Origin: Aquanectria penicillioides
Lineage: Eukaryota > Ascomycota > Sordariomycetes > Hypocreales > Nectriaceae
Assembly (NCBI GenBank): GCA_003415625.1
Contig: PYIU01000005.1
Coordinates: forward strand, 2,733,001-2,797,000
Direction of reading: 5' to 3'
Length of the DNA stretch: 64,000 nucleotides
This document shows positions 11,634 through 23,434 of this stretch, in pieces. Each line of letters begins with the position of its first letter. Position 1 is the first letter of the stretch. Made by a program: the position numbers and the translations under genes. The notes below the pieces were generated by a model. That model worked only from the letters and a program-made list of their open reading frames with translations. It was not told the DNA's origin and did not search any database.

Positions 11634-13600
11634 TATTGCATTTAAGCACTTTTTATATTACTTTTATTATATAATTATTACTATTATTTTTAAATTAAAT
11701 AAAATAATAGCCTAAAAATATATAGTATTTAAATAAAGACCTATCTTTCTTTTTAGTATTATTAGTAAAGTAATAAAGTTAATAATAGCCTAATAAATAG
11801 TAATAATAGCTAAAAATCTAAATATACTCTTTAATAGTTAAATAGGGAATAGGCCTTAAAGGTCTATTAAGCTTGCCCTTATAGTTATAATAAAAATAAT
11901 ATATATAGTATAAGCTTATAGTAAAATAGTATTGCTTCTTTAATTAAACTTTACTATAGCCTTTAATTTAATTAACTATAAAAGGCTTATTGCTACTTTT
12001 TATAATTAAGGCTATTTATAATAGTTATTAGTTTAGCTTTTTAACTATCTATTTAAATAATTAATATATTTTTAGTTTAATAGTAAGTCCTTTAAATTCT
12101 ATAGCATTAAAGCTAAAGTCCTATAGAGATTATTGCTTTTTTTTATTCTCTTTATTTTATTTATATTAAGGCTTTATATAATACTTAAGGAAGTCCTTAA
12201 TATTATAGTAGTTAAATTTATTAATAATATAAATATACTTATATTTAAAAAAGATATAATAAAGATTTAGGCTTAACTTAAAGCTATATAAATAGTATAT
12301 ATATTTTAGGCCTTTATTAATAGTATAACCTTTAAACCTATTAAGGCCTAGCTTCTTTATTTCTTTTGCTAATATTAAGGGCATTAAGTTTAACTAACTT
12401 TTATCTATAATATAATCTAGCTATAAAAATTATATTATTTCTTTAGGTTATAGCTATATAGAAAGCTACTTTAAAGCCTATATATCTTTAAGCTTAAGGG
12501 AAAACTTAAGCATTAAAGGCAGGCCCTTATTGCCTTTATAGTAAGTATATAGAAAGTAAACCTTAAGGCTGCCTATATAATATATATATATATAATTAGA
12601 TCTATAATTGCCTATAGCATTAATATATATTATTTTTTAGTAAAAAAAAGCAGTAATCTAAAAGGGATTGCTAAAGCTTTATCTATTAAATAGACTTAAG
12701 CCCTTTATATTATTAAAGGAGGCTATAAGGCTACTTTAATTAAACTGCTAAAAAGTAAGCTTAAAATCCCTTTATTTAATATATACCTTAATAAATAATT
12801 TGCTTAATTTTAAGGCTAGCTTTAAGCTTAAGGCATTAAAAAATTTATTCTCTTTGCAATTATATTAGCAATATATTAGATTTACTGCTATTATTATAAT
12901 AGCCTTTAGTATAAATTAATATAGAAATATAAGGAGTGGCTTATTAATTGGCTTTTTAATAAAAAATATAAAAAGAACTAAAAGTTAATTAAGAATTAAA
13001 TATTAGCTAATTAAAGGCACTAATAAAAATAAGCTAAATATAAGTTTTATAAATAGTATATAAATAATAAAATAAAAATAGCTAAAATCTTTTTATTTTA
13101 TATAAAAAAGAAAACTATTTATTTATATAAAGGACTTAAAAAGTATAAAAGCTTTTTATTTATCTAAATATAAATAAAATGCATTAAACTTTAGGGATTT
13201 CTTTTCTAAAAAAAGGTCCCTAAAGTAAGTATACCTTAATGCTAATATAAAGATGCTATTAAAATAATTAGCTATATTATATTATATTGCTTGCTTTACT
13301 TAAGCTAAAAGGAAACTTTATTTAATCTATTTTATAATCTCTTTAAGCTTAAATAGTATTTATTTAAAGCCTAAATTATATATTGCTTTATTAAATAGCT
13401 AATCTATTTATATATTATACTATACTATAAGCTAGCTATTAAGCTATATTTAGTTTAAAATATGCCTATTTCTATATTGCCTTTATCTTTTAGTAACTCT
13501 TTTATTTAAGTGCTTTAACCCCTTTATTAAAAGGGAAGTTAATATACCTAAAAAAACCCCCTTTAAAAGGGAGAAAAAACTAGCCTATTATATAAATAAT
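11634..13600 (+). pseudogene. LINE-H ORF2, C-terminal half (reverse transcriptase)
   Basis: Continuation of the LINE-H replicase. RT motif A appears as AFNLINYKRLI from 11959; the later PQGSP-type block is degraded to VL*RLLLFFILFIL near 12115-12160; the catalytic FVDD box is F-I-N-N at 12217-12228, both Asp changed to Asn by RIP. The C-terminal Cys-His motif of Tad/I-type ORF2 is at 13240-13300 (Cys-x-[Tyr]-x(n)-[Tyr]-x4-Cys, Tyr replacing Cys and His by transition). All share one frame. I did not find a convincing RNase H. The 73-codon open frame at 12166-12384 on the minus strand is an antisense shadow of this domain, as are similar ones in LINE-D and LINE-F. Confidence 0.85.
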
Positions 13601-15197
13601 ATACTAAAGCTTATCCCTTTAATAGCTAGATCTTTACTTTAGCTTTATTTTAGTTTTAGACTCTATCTCTATTTACTGCTATACCTAATCTATATCTATT
13701 TACTTTAGTAACTTTATTTACTTTAAGTCTATATTCTTTCTAAAAGATATAAGATCTATTTTATTCTTTTTGCTATTCTTTTTACTATTCTCTTTTTTAT
13801 TCTTAAGCTCTTTTTACTTTAATCCCTCTTTAGCTTTATTTAAGCTTAAGCTATTACTTAAGAAGCTATATTAAACTTTAGTCTTTATTATTAATATTAG
13901 CTAATATAAATCTATACTAAAACTAACCCTATTTATTGCTATTATTGCTTTTTAGCACTATTTATTCTTAAGTAGCTTTAGCCCCCTTAACTAAAGAAAG
14001 CAATATAGCTATTAAGCTCTTAAGAGCTATAGCTATATAATTAACTTTATTAATTAGCTTATAGAGCTAATTAATATTAAAACCTATAGTTAGAACTATA
14101 AATATAACTTAAAAGTGCATTTAAATTACCTTTCTTTTAACCTAAATAGCCTTAGCCTTTAATTGCTAGAGCTCCTTTTTCTATAATCTATATTAGCAAT
14201 ATACTTATAGCAAAACTAAACTAAGCTATACTTATTATAGCTATCCCTTTCTATAAAGCTATTATTAATATATAAATATTAGCCTCTATTAAATATAGCA
14301 GTAGCTTATATAGCTTATATATATAAATATAAGCTATATAGCTATTAGCCTTAGTATTTATTAATAGTTAATTTCCTTTAGCTATAAAGAATAAAAAGAG
14401 AAAGATTATATACTAGCTTAATCCTAATATAAACTATTCTCTCTATCTTTTACTATCTATATAATATATATAAAATAAAGTAAATCCTATACTGCCCCTA
14501 AAGTTAGTATAGCACCCTCTACCTTAATATAGCTAGCTTAATATCTTAATATCTATTAATATTAATATAAAACACTATCTATAAATATATTAAGTATACA
14601 CTACTATTATTATTATTATTATTATAGTTATAGTTATAATTATAATTATTATTATTATTATTATAATTATTATTTTTAGCTATATATAATTAATATAAAA
14701 TAGTAATAGAAATAGCAATTAGCACTTATATAAATTAAGTATTCTATATAAGCAATATATTAATAAAGTGTATACTTAAAGGCAATAAAAAAGCTCTTAT
14801 AGAGGTATATAAAAAAAGAAAAAAAAAAAAGAAAATAAATATACTAATAAAGATTAAAAAATAATAATAGCAATACTTAAATAGCTAGCAGCTAGCTAGC
14901 CACTAGCTAGCGCTAGATTAGTGCCTTACTCCCTATAATAAGCCTATAGTATAGACAATTTAGGCCTATTATAGGCCTTACTTTTATTTTACTTATTAAC
15001 CCTATAATTAGGCAAATAGAATATTTTAGTAATAGCACTAAACTAATTTTTAATTTAATGCTTCTCTATAAAGGACTTGCATTAAGTTTAATATTATATT
15101 AAATAAAGGTTTTTATTCTATTAGTATAGTTTTTTCCTTTATTTATATAGTATAGAAGCATTATCTACCTTATAGATCTATAGAGTATTAATAAATA
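13601..15197 (+). other. LINE-H 3' UTR with trinucleotide array, palindrome and (AATA)n tail
   Basis: About 1.6 kb shared by all copies of the LINE family. In order: pyrimidine-rich stretch; a region that is GC-rich in the un-mutated copy LINE-E; a (TAA/TTA) trinucleotide array at about 14600-14670; tandem GCTA motifs near 14885-14912; an inverted repeat around taggcctatt at about 14935-14975; and the terminal block ending tctatagagtattaataaata. The last 100 bp or so are also the 3' end of the SINE. Confidence 0.75.
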
Positions 15198-15211
15198 AGT
15201 AATTATAATAT
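15198..15211. repeat. Target-site duplication of LINE-H, right copy
   Basis: agtaattataatat, identical to 1803-1816, directly after the LINE tail. Confidence 0.85.
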
Positions 15212-15610
15212 AAAAGAAATATCTTTTTTAAATAATTTAATTTTTTAATCCTTTAAGTATATTATTTTTTTTTATTTTAAAATTAAAACTAATAAAATCC
15301 TTAATTTTAATTAATTATAAGTTTATAATTTTCTTTTTACTTAAAGTAAACTCTATTAATATTTCTTTATTCCTTAAGAAATTAAATATTTTATTTAAAG
15401 CTTTTAAAGGCTCCCTTAAAGTATAAAAGAATTAGCTTTTTTAATACTTAAAGCTTTTATTTTTATTATTTTTTACTTTAAATTTTAATTTATCTTTAGG
15501 CTATATTTTATATTTAATTTTTAATTTATTTTTAATCTTTTAATTAAAGTACTTTTATAGCTTTTATATTTACTATATTATTTTTATTATTTATTATATT
15601 ATAATATTTA
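15198..15610 (-). pseudogene. copia-B1 gag N-terminal part
   Basis: Minus-strand remainder of the gag interrupted by LINE-H; it joins 1816 once the LINE and one target copy are removed. The translation is Lys/Ile/Asn-rich with Gln-type stops and shows no diagnostic motif by itself. Assignment rests on position between the LTR/primer site (16507) and the gag zinc knuckle (1205-1246). The last 15 bases (15596-15610) are the SINE-1 target duplication. Confidence 0.6.
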
Positions 15611-15616
15611 CCCCCA

Positions 15617-15627
15617 TAGCGGAGTGG
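15617..15627 (+). promoter_or_regulatory. RNA polymerase III A box of SINE-1
   Basis: tagcggagtgg fits the consensus TRGYNNARNNG. In SINE-2 the site (reverse strand, 44368-44378) reads tagtaaagtgg, changed by G-to-A and C-to-T. Confidence 0.75.
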
Positions 15628-15661
15628 TTACCGCCTAGAAGCCCTCAATGTAGAGGGAGTG

Positions 15662-15672
15662 GGTTCAAATCC
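15662..15672 (+). promoter_or_regulatory. RNA polymerase III B box of SINE-1
   Basis: ggttcaaatcc fits GGTTCGANTCC with one change; the distance to the A box is normal for a tRNA promoter. Confidence 0.78.
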
Positions 15673-16195
15673 CGCTAGGGCACCTCTTTTTACCTGCTTG
15701 AGATTAGTCCACCCGGGCAGGGCAAGGGGAACTTAAAAGCAGCCTAGCCCATGGCTGGTAGTGAAAAACTCAGCCGCATCCAAAGCATTATCCCGGCGAG
15801 CCCGACCTGCGACAGTAAGGCTATAGGTTTAGGCGGGGCCTATAAGAGCCTAGCCCTATGGCTCTTAAATAAACCTAGGCCGCAATCAAAGCGTAAGATC
15901 CTTAATAGTTTTCCTAGCTGTAAATCCTAGGTATAATAATATACTGTTTCTATAGGGCCAATTGGTAGTATAGTTATTATAAGCGGAAGCAGGAGAAGAA
16001 GGTAGTCAATATATACTAAACTATAAGAGGCACAATTAGTATTTAATTAATTTTAATCTATAGAGATAAATAAGAGGCTAATAAGTAAGGGATATAGGGG
16101 TTTTTATCTAATATCTTATATATATGGTTTTTTCTCTATTGAAAATAGTATAGAAGCACTGCCTATTGCAAGACCTATAAAGTATTATTAAATAA

Positions 16196-16210
16196 ATATT
16201 ATAATATTTA
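16196..16210. repeat. SINE-1 target-site duplication, right copy
   Basis: atattataatattta, identical to 15596-15610 on the other side. Confidence 0.9.
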
Positions 16211-16506
16211 AATTTAGCTAAATTTTCTATAGATTCTTTTTAATAGGCTTTATTAATTTTTTAAAAAGAGATAAAAGATCCTTAAAATTATTTCTTTTTT
16301 AATAAAATCTTCTTTATTATTAATTTATTTAATTACTTTAATAATAAAGATTAACTTTAGGGCTAGCTTTAAAGCTATTACTTAAGTTTTAAGACCTTAA
16401 TTAATTAATATTATAAGTACTAACTTTAAGGGATAAATTTTAAGTTAATTTAAAACTTTTAAATAGCTATAATTTCTTTTTAAATTAAAGCTTTAGGCTT
16501 ATAATC
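16211..16506 (-). other. copia-B1 leader with primer-binding site
   Basis: Read on the minus strand, the LTR is followed at once by gattataagcc (16506-16496). This equals ggttatgagcc after G-to-A changes, the complement of the anticodon-stem half of initiator tRNA-Met. Priming by that half-tRNA is typical of several copia lineages. The rest is A+T-rich leader or gag start without clear motif. Confidence 0.6.
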
Positions 16507-16764
16507 TATAAATAATATATAGAGTATATAAAGACTATTATAATAGGCAATATATATATTAGATTAGTTTAAATTAATTAGAATTTATAAGGAATAGCTA
16601 AATAGTAATTGCAAAATGCAGTTATCTATTTATAGTATAGAAATTCCCTTATAAGAATATATAGCCTTAAGACCTAAGCTTATAAGGCCTTTAAGGTTGG
16701 CTTATAGCTAGCTGCTATATTTATAGTAGCAATTACCTTTACTTAACTACTATATCTATTAATA
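16507..16764 (-). repeat. copia-B1 5' LTR
   Basis: 258 bp, homologous over its full length to 59793-60051 and 62723-62981. On the minus strand it begins tattaatagatata (original TGTTAACA type) and ends tatatattatttata (TGTTTACA type). The partner LTR lies outside the window. Confidence 0.8.
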
Positions 16765-16897
16765 GTTATTAAAACTAATTTAAAGAAGGTTTATTAAGCT
16801 ATTAGCTAGTTAGTTTATATTAATAAAAAAAAAAGAGCTAAACTTTTTTAATCTTAAAAAGTAAAACCTAAAAAAAATACATATATAATATATATAT
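16765..16897. other. Unassigned A+T-rich flank
   Basis: 133 bp between the copia-B1 LTR and the LINE-A tail. It contains an A run and no recognisable element; it is presumably the sequence into which copia-B1 and LINE-A inserted. Confidence 0.4.
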
Positions 16898-19800
16898 TTA
16901 TTTATTAATACTCTATAGATCTATAAAGTAAATAGTGCTTTTATATTATATAAATAAAGGAAAAAACTATATTAATAGAATAAAAACCTTTATTTAATAT
17001 AATATTAAACTTAATATAAGTTCTCTATAAAGAAGCATTAAATTAAAAGTTAATTTAGTACTATTACTAAAATATTCTATTTACTTAATTATAGGGTTAA
17101 TAAATAAAGTAAAAGTAAGGCCTATAATAGGCTTAAATTATCTATACTATAGGCCTATTATAAAGAGTAAGGCATTAATTTAATACTAGTAGCTAGTAGC
17201 TAGCTAGCTATTAGCTTTTTAAATAATATTATTATTATATTTTAATTTTTATAGATATATTTATATTTCTTTTTTTCTTTTTTATATATCTTTATAAAAG
17301 CTTTTTATTGCCTTTAAGTATATACTTTATTAATATATTATTTATATAAAATATTTAATTTATATAAATATTAATTGCTATTTTTATTGCTATTTTATAT
17401 TAATTATATATAGCTAAAGATAATAACTATAATAATAATAGTAATAATAATAATAATAACTATAATTATAATTATAATTATAATTATAATAGTTTATATA
17501 TACTATAGGCCTATTATAGCTTTTATATTAATGCTTATATAAATACTAAAATATTAAGCTAGCTGCACTAAAGCAAAAGGTATTAAAATATCCTTAAGGG
17601 CAATATAGAATCTACTTTATTTTACATATATTATATAAATAGTAAAAGATAGAAAAAAGGATTTATATTAAAATTAAGTTAATAAATTATATCCTTTTAT
17701 TATAACTTTAAATAGCTAATAGTAATAAATCCTAAGGCTAATAGCTATATTATTTATATCTATATATATAAGCTATATAAGCTATTACTATATTTAATAA
17801 AGGCTAATACTTAAATATTAATAGTAGCTTTATAAAGGGAAATAGCTATAATAAATACTTTTTAATTTTAATTTAAATTTACTATTAATATAATCTATTA
17901 AATAAAGAAGCTTTAATAATTAAGGGTTAAGGCTATTTAAGCTAAAGGAAAGGCAATTTAAATGCACTTTTAAGCTATATTTATAATTTTAACTATAGAT
18001 TTTAATATTAATTAGCTTTATAAGCTAATTAATAAAGTTAATTATATAGCTATAGCTTTTAAAAGCTTAATAGCTATATTGCTTTTTTTAATTAAAAAGG
18101 CTAAAGCTACTTAAAGATAAATAATATTAAAAAGTAATAGCAATAATAAATAGAGTTAATCTTAATATAAGTTTATATTAATTAATATTAATAGTAAAGA
18201 CTAAAGTTTAATATAACTCTTTAAGTAATAGCTTAAGCTTAAATAAAGCTAAAAGGGGAATTAAAGTAAAAAGGGCTTAAAAATAAAAAGAAAAATAATA
18301 AAGAAAATAGTAAAAAGAATAAAATAGATTTTATATTTCTTAAAAAGAATATAAACTTAAAGTAAATAGTATTATTAAAGTAAATAAATATAAATTAAAT
18401 ATAGCAATAAATAAAAATAAAGTTTAAAATAAAGCTAAAGTAAAGACTTAACTATTAAAAGGGTAGGCTTTAATATATTATTTATATAATAGGCTAGTTT
18501 TTTCTCTCTTTTAAAAAGGGGTTTTTTAAATATATTAATTTCTCTTTTAATAAAAAGATTAAAGCATTTAAATAGAAAAATTATTAAAAAGTAAAGGTAA
18601 TATAAAAATAAAAATATTTTAAACTAAATATAGCTTAATAATTAATTTATAATATAATATAATATATAAATAGGCTAATTACTTAATAAAGCAATATATA
18701 ATTTAAGCTTTAAATAAATATTATTAAAGCTTAAAAAAATTATAAAATAAATTAAATAAAGTTTTCTTTTAGCTTAAATATAATAAATAGTATAGTATAA
18801 TATAGCTTATTATTTTAATAGTATCTTTATATTAGCATTAAGATATACTTACCTTAAGGACCTTTTTTTAGAAAAGAAATCCCTAAAGTTTAATATATTC
18901 TATTTATATTTAAATAAGCAAAAAGCTTTTATACTTTTTAAGTTCTTTATATAAATAAATAGTTTTCTTTTTTATATAAAATAAAAAGATTTTAATTGCT
19001 TTTATTTTATTATTTATATATTATTTATAAAACTTATATTTAGCTTATTTCTATTAATGCCTTTAATTAATTAATATTTAATATTTAATTAATTTTTAGT
19101 TCTTTTAATATTTTTTATTAAAAAGTTAATTAATAAACTATTTTTTATATTTTTATATTAATTTATATTAAAGGCTATTATAATAATAATAATAAATTTA
19201 ATATATTATTAATATAATTATAAAAAAAATAAGTTTTTTAATGCTTTAAGCTTAAAGCTAGCCTTAAAATTAAATAAATTATTTATTAAAGTATATATTA
19301 AATAAAGGGATTTTAAGCTTACTTTTTAGTAATTTAATTAAAATAGCCTTATAGCCTCCCTTAATAATATAAAGGGCTTAAGTTTATTTAATAAATAAAG
19401 CTTTAGCAATCCCTTTTAAATTATTACTTTTTTTTATTAAAAAATAATATATATTAATACTATAGGCAATTATAAATTTAATTATATATATATATATTAT
19501 ATAGGCAGCTTTAAGGTTTATTTTTTATATATTTACTATAAAGGTAGTAAAGGCCTGCCTTTAGTACTTAAATTTTCTTTTAAGCTTTAAAATATATAGG
19601 CACTAAAGTAGTTTTTTATATAGCTATAGCCTAAAAAATTAATAGAATTTCTATAGCTAGATTATATTATAAATAAAGATTATTTAAATTTAATATTCTT
19701 AATATTAATAAAAAAAATAAAGAAATTAAGCCTTAATAGATTTAAAGATTATACTATTAATAAAGGCTTAAAATATATATATTATTTATATAGCTTTAAA

Positions 19801-22800
19801 TTAGGCTTAAATCTTAACTATATTTTATTTAAATATAAATATATTTATATTATTAATAATTTTAATTATTATAATTTTAAAGACTCTTTTAAATATTATA
19901 TAAAGCCTTAATATAAAAAGAATAAAAAAATAAAAAAAAGCAATAAGCTTTATAAAATATTAGCTTTAATCCTATAAAGGTTAAATAATTTATTATTAAA
20001 TTAAAAGTATATTATATATTTAAATAAATAGCTAAAAAGCTAGGCTAATAATTAATATAAATAGCCTTAATTAAAAAGAGTAGCTATAAGCCTTTTATAG
20101 TTAATTAAATTAAAGGCTATAATAAAGTTTAATTAAAAAAAATACTATTTTACTATAGGCCTATATTATATATATTGCTTTTAGAATAACTATAAAAGCT
20201 AGCTTTATAAACCTTTTAGGTTTATTCTTTATTTAGCTATTAAAAAGTATATTTAGGGTTTTAGCTATTATTACTATTTATTAAGCTATTATTAATTTTA
20301 TTACTTTATTAATAATATAAAAAAGGGAAATAAACCTTTATTTAAATATTATATATTTTTAGGCTATTATTTAATTTAGTTTAAAAATAATAGTAATAGT
20401 TATATAGTAAAAGTATTATAGAAAATATTTAAATATAATATTTATATTAATAATAATAAAAAAGGCCTTAAGAAATAGCCTATTATATACTTTAAAAAAC
20501 TAAATAAAAATCTATTACTATTAAAGGCTTTTTATAATTAAATTTTAAAAAGTAAGTATATTAATTTATAAAGTTTAAGGCAATTTTATAATAAATCTTT
20601 AGTATTTTATAGTATTTAATCTATATTAATTAATTATATTATAAGGTTTATTATAATAGATTTAATATTTTAATTATTTATTTAAAGTTTTATAAAAAAG
20701 TTTTTTATTAATATAATTACTTTTTTAATATAATTAATAATTAACGAAGCTAGCCTAAAGTAATAAAAGAGAGAAAGCTATAATAAAGCTAAAATAATAT
20801 TGCTTTAAAGCTATATTTATCTTTTTAAGTTTTAAAGTTTCTTTTAGCTATTAATACCTTTTTTATATTTATATTAAATAAAGTACTATATTAAGCTATA
20901 TATTTAGCTTTAGCTATACATATCTTTTAATTATTGCTTACTTTTTATAATTTAAATTAATTAATTAATATACTATTATATTATATATACCTTTATATAT
21001 ATTTAAATTAATAGATAGCCTTTGTAATAGACTAGTTCTATTAATTATTATAGTTAGGCTTAAGCTACTTTTATTTTAAGGTAATATATTAAGCAATTTA
21101 ATATAATCCTTAAATTAGCTATTTAATTGCCTATTTTAATTATTATATAAAAGTAATTTTATTTAAAGTTTAATAAAGAATAATTTATACTTTAAGCTTA
21201 GCCTTTTTAAGGTCTATTATATATTAATTAAATGCTATAAATTAAAGGTTTAATATTAAAAAAAGTAATATATTTATAGTAAAATTAATTTATATTTATT
21301 ATAAAATATAATTAAAGCTATATAAATTATAATTAAGACTTAAATAAATAGTATTACTATTTATTAAAGCTTAAGCTAAATTAAATATATTATTTTTATA
21401 TTATCTATTTCTTAAATTACTATTTTATATAGAATTATTAAGGCTATATTTAATTATTGCATTTTTATTAAAAAGATTAAGCTATATAAAGTAATTTTAT
21501 TATAGCAATTTTATATTAAATAATATAAATTAAAATTATTAATTATAATTATTTTAAGGGCTAATATAAAGCTAATTAAAGTATATATTGCTTTTAAGCC
21601 TTTTTATCTTTTAATAGATTATATATTATAATTATTTTTATATAATAATACTTAAAGTTAATATTAACTTAATCTTTTTTTATTTAATAGATTTAAGTTT
21701 TTAATCTATATTATTTATATATATAAAGAGATATATAGCTTAAATAGTAAATTATAGTATAGTTTAATCTTCTAAAATTTATTAAAGTATTAATTTCTAA
21801 ATTTTTAGTTAATTTTAAAAGCATAATTATATTATATTTATTATAGATATATAGCATTTAATAGATTAATTTAAAGTAATAGTATATATTTTAAAAGAGA
21901 ATTTATATTAATTAATTATAAATAAAAGAGTTAATTTAATAAATACTAATAATAAAGTATAAATACTAAAGAAAAAAAGAGTATTAAATTAAGTATAATA
22001 TTATTTATTTATAGATCTTAAGGGTTAGTTAATTTTTTTAATAAAGAAAAAAGCTATAAAAAAGGGGGTTTTTAAAAAGCCTTTTTATTATATATAAAAG
22101 CAATTTTACTATATTAAAGTGCATTTTTTTATTAAATATTTATAGTATTCTTTTTTTATATAGATTTAATACTTTTTTATTATAAAATAAATATAGCTTT
22201 AAGCTAAATAATCTTTATAGTATAGAATATAATAATAAAGAATTTTACTTTTTTTAAAGTAATTATTATATATTAAGCTATTATGTTAGCTATAAAGTAA
22301 AGAAAAGTAGCAATTTCTTATAATATAGCTATATTTATGGTATTAAAAGTATTAAATAGATTTTAAGCCTTTTTTATAAAGTTTATAATTAGAAAGCTTA
22401 ATATCTAAAAGTAATTTATTATTATATAAACTATTAGCTTTTTTAATTAATAGAATATAAAGAATTAAATTTATTTTTATTATAATGCTATTTTAGGCCT
22501 ATATAAACTTTCTTTTATTAACTCTTAAAGTATTAGTATTATTAATAGCCCCTATAAGCTTATTTATATTATTAAAAATATATTTAATTTAAATTCCTTT
22601 TATTAAAATAGTAAAGATTAAAGAAATAAATAAAGCTTTATTTTTAAATATAATATCTATTTATCCTTCTTTATAAAAGGCTTTAGCTTACTTTAAAGTA
22701 AAAAAGGTAAAGATTATATTTTTATTAAAAAGGCAATATACTATAACTATATAAAAGTTACTATAGGCTTAATTTATTATTTATATAATTTCTATTAAAA

Positions 22801-23434
22801 TATAGTTTTTTATATCCTTAAGGGTATTTTTAATATAAATTATATATTATATATTTATTTATTTTAGTATTTACAGAGCTTAAGCTATATAATAAAACTA
22901 ATATATAAAACTATTATATTAGCTAAAAGGAAAAAAAGCTTAAGTTTATTAAAATAGTTATTATTACTAAAGTAATAGTAAATATTATAATAGTAATAAT
23001 TATATTAATAAGTCTTTTTTTAAAGCTTATATTAGCCTTAAAGGAAAGGCAAAAGTATACTTTATATATATTAATATAGATTTAAAATACCTTTTAAATT
23101 AAATTAAAAAAATAAAATAAAATAATCTTAATAATAGCTTTATAGACTTCTTTATTTTTATTAATTATAAAACTTTTATTAACTTTTATTACTTTATTTA
23201 TTTTAAATATATTATTAAATTAACTAATAGTAAAAAAAGAGTTATATTAGCTATTTTTTATACTATATTTTTTTAAATTAATTACTATTAAAAGGGCTAT
23301 AATATTAGTATTATACTTTTATTGCACTATTATGCTTAAGGGTAATTTAGTATAAGGATTTAATTGCTTATAGTTTTAAATATTTAAAAGGTAATTTAAA
23401 ATAGCTATAAGTAATTATAAGTTTAAAGGCAAAA
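16898..23434 (-). mobile_element. Full-length LINE (LINE-A)
   Basis: Minus-strand copy of the LINE-H family. The tail (tttatttattaatactctatag) is at the left end and the 5' end near 23434 (gtttaaaggcaaaag, mutated from the form in LINE-H and -D). The order matches LINE-H throughout: 3' palindrome near 17115-17160, trinucleotide array 17430-17495, C-terminal Cys-His region near 18840, RT near 19690-19960, ORF1 towards 23200. It is more strongly A+T than LINE-H. I could not find a clear target duplication, so the ends are approximate. Confidence 0.85.
18500..23200 (-). pseudogene. LINE-A ORF2 and ORF1
   Basis: Reverse-complement counterpart of the LINE-H frames: ORF1 about 23200-22000, ORF2 about 21960-18500. 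The RT catalytic region near 19845-19870 is mutated further than in LINE-H or LINE-D (the Phe codon of FVDD is also lost). Both frames are full of TAA/TAG. Boundaries are transferred from LINE-H by distance and are approximate. Confidence 0.7.

Larger units (their letters stand above)
1817..15197 (+). mobile_element. Full-length Tad/I-like LINE (LINE-H), split by copia-A
   Basis: Non-LTR retrotransposon of about 6.6 kb once copia-A (4860-11628 plus one 5-bp duplication) is removed. The 5' end is near 1828 (ctctacccttaaac, also found at the ends of LINE-D and, mutated, LINE-A). It carries ORF1 with zinc knuckles, ORF2 with AP endonuclease, reverse transcriptase and a C-terminal Cys-His motif, a long 3' UTR with a trinucleotide array, and a short (AATA)n tail. 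A 14-bp target duplication flanks it. It sits in the gag of copia-B1. Full-length relatives are LINE-A and LINE-D; truncated relatives are B, C, E, F and G. Clade placement is inferred from domain order, not from a tree. Confidence 0.88.
15610..15684 (+). pseudogene. tRNA-like head of SINE-1
   Basis: D arm: gcgg (15619-15622) pairs with ccgc (15631-15634) around agtggtta. T arm: gtggg (15659-15663) and cccgc (15671-15675) enclose ttcaaat. The acceptor 3' strand tagggca (15676-15682) pairs only partly with the 5' side accccca. The anticodon region (tagaa gccctca atgta) does not form a clean five-pair stem, so I assign no amino acid. The tRNA fold is therefore a SINE head and not a functional tRNA gene. 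Confidence 0.75.
15611..16195 (+). mobile_element. tRNA-derived SINE (SINE-1), largely un-mutated copy
   Basis: 585-bp element with a tRNA-like head carrying pol III A and B boxes, a GC-rich body of about 300 bp, an A+T-rich 3' part, and a terminal block (tagtatagaagcactg ... acctataaagtatta) homologous to the LINE 3' end. Flanked by an exact 15-bp target duplication, atattataatattta, at 15596-15610 and 16196-16210. A second copy, SINE-2, aligns over the whole length in reverse orientation at 43713-44383 and is its RIP-mutated counterpart. The body has small perfect inverted repeats (aagagcc / ggctctt, cctag / ctagg). No protein coding is seen. Inference: transcribed by RNA polymerase III and mobilised by the LINE family. 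Confidence 0.88.
1..16764 (-). mobile_element. Ty1/copia retrotransposon copia-B1 (interrupted, 3' end off-window)
   Basis: Minus-strand LTR retrotransposon read from its 5' LTR (16764 down to 16507), through leader and gag, to protease and integrase at the window start. The order gag, protease, integrase before any RT is the Ty1/copia order. Its body is interrupted by SINE-1 (15611-16195) and by LINE-H (1817-15197), each flanked by its own target duplication, so the flanks 1-1816, 15198-15610 and 16196-16764 are one element. The LTR matches copies at 59793 and 62723. The RT, RNase H and 3' LTR must lie left of base 1. Heavily RIP-mutated and dead. Assignment to copia rests on visible domains; family naming is mine. 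Confidence 0.85.

Noticed and set aside
12166..12384. Recurrent 61-73-codon open frame (MPLILxKEIKKL...) also at 31932-32150 and 38385-38570
   Set aside because: It is exactly antisense to the LINE reverse transcriptase region around FVDD. It recurs because the LINE recurs, and the sense strand carries the family motifs.
15610..15684. Functional tRNA gene
   Set aside because: The acceptor and anticodon stems do not pair well, and the sequence is the head of a 585-bp SINE with its own target duplication and a second copy.
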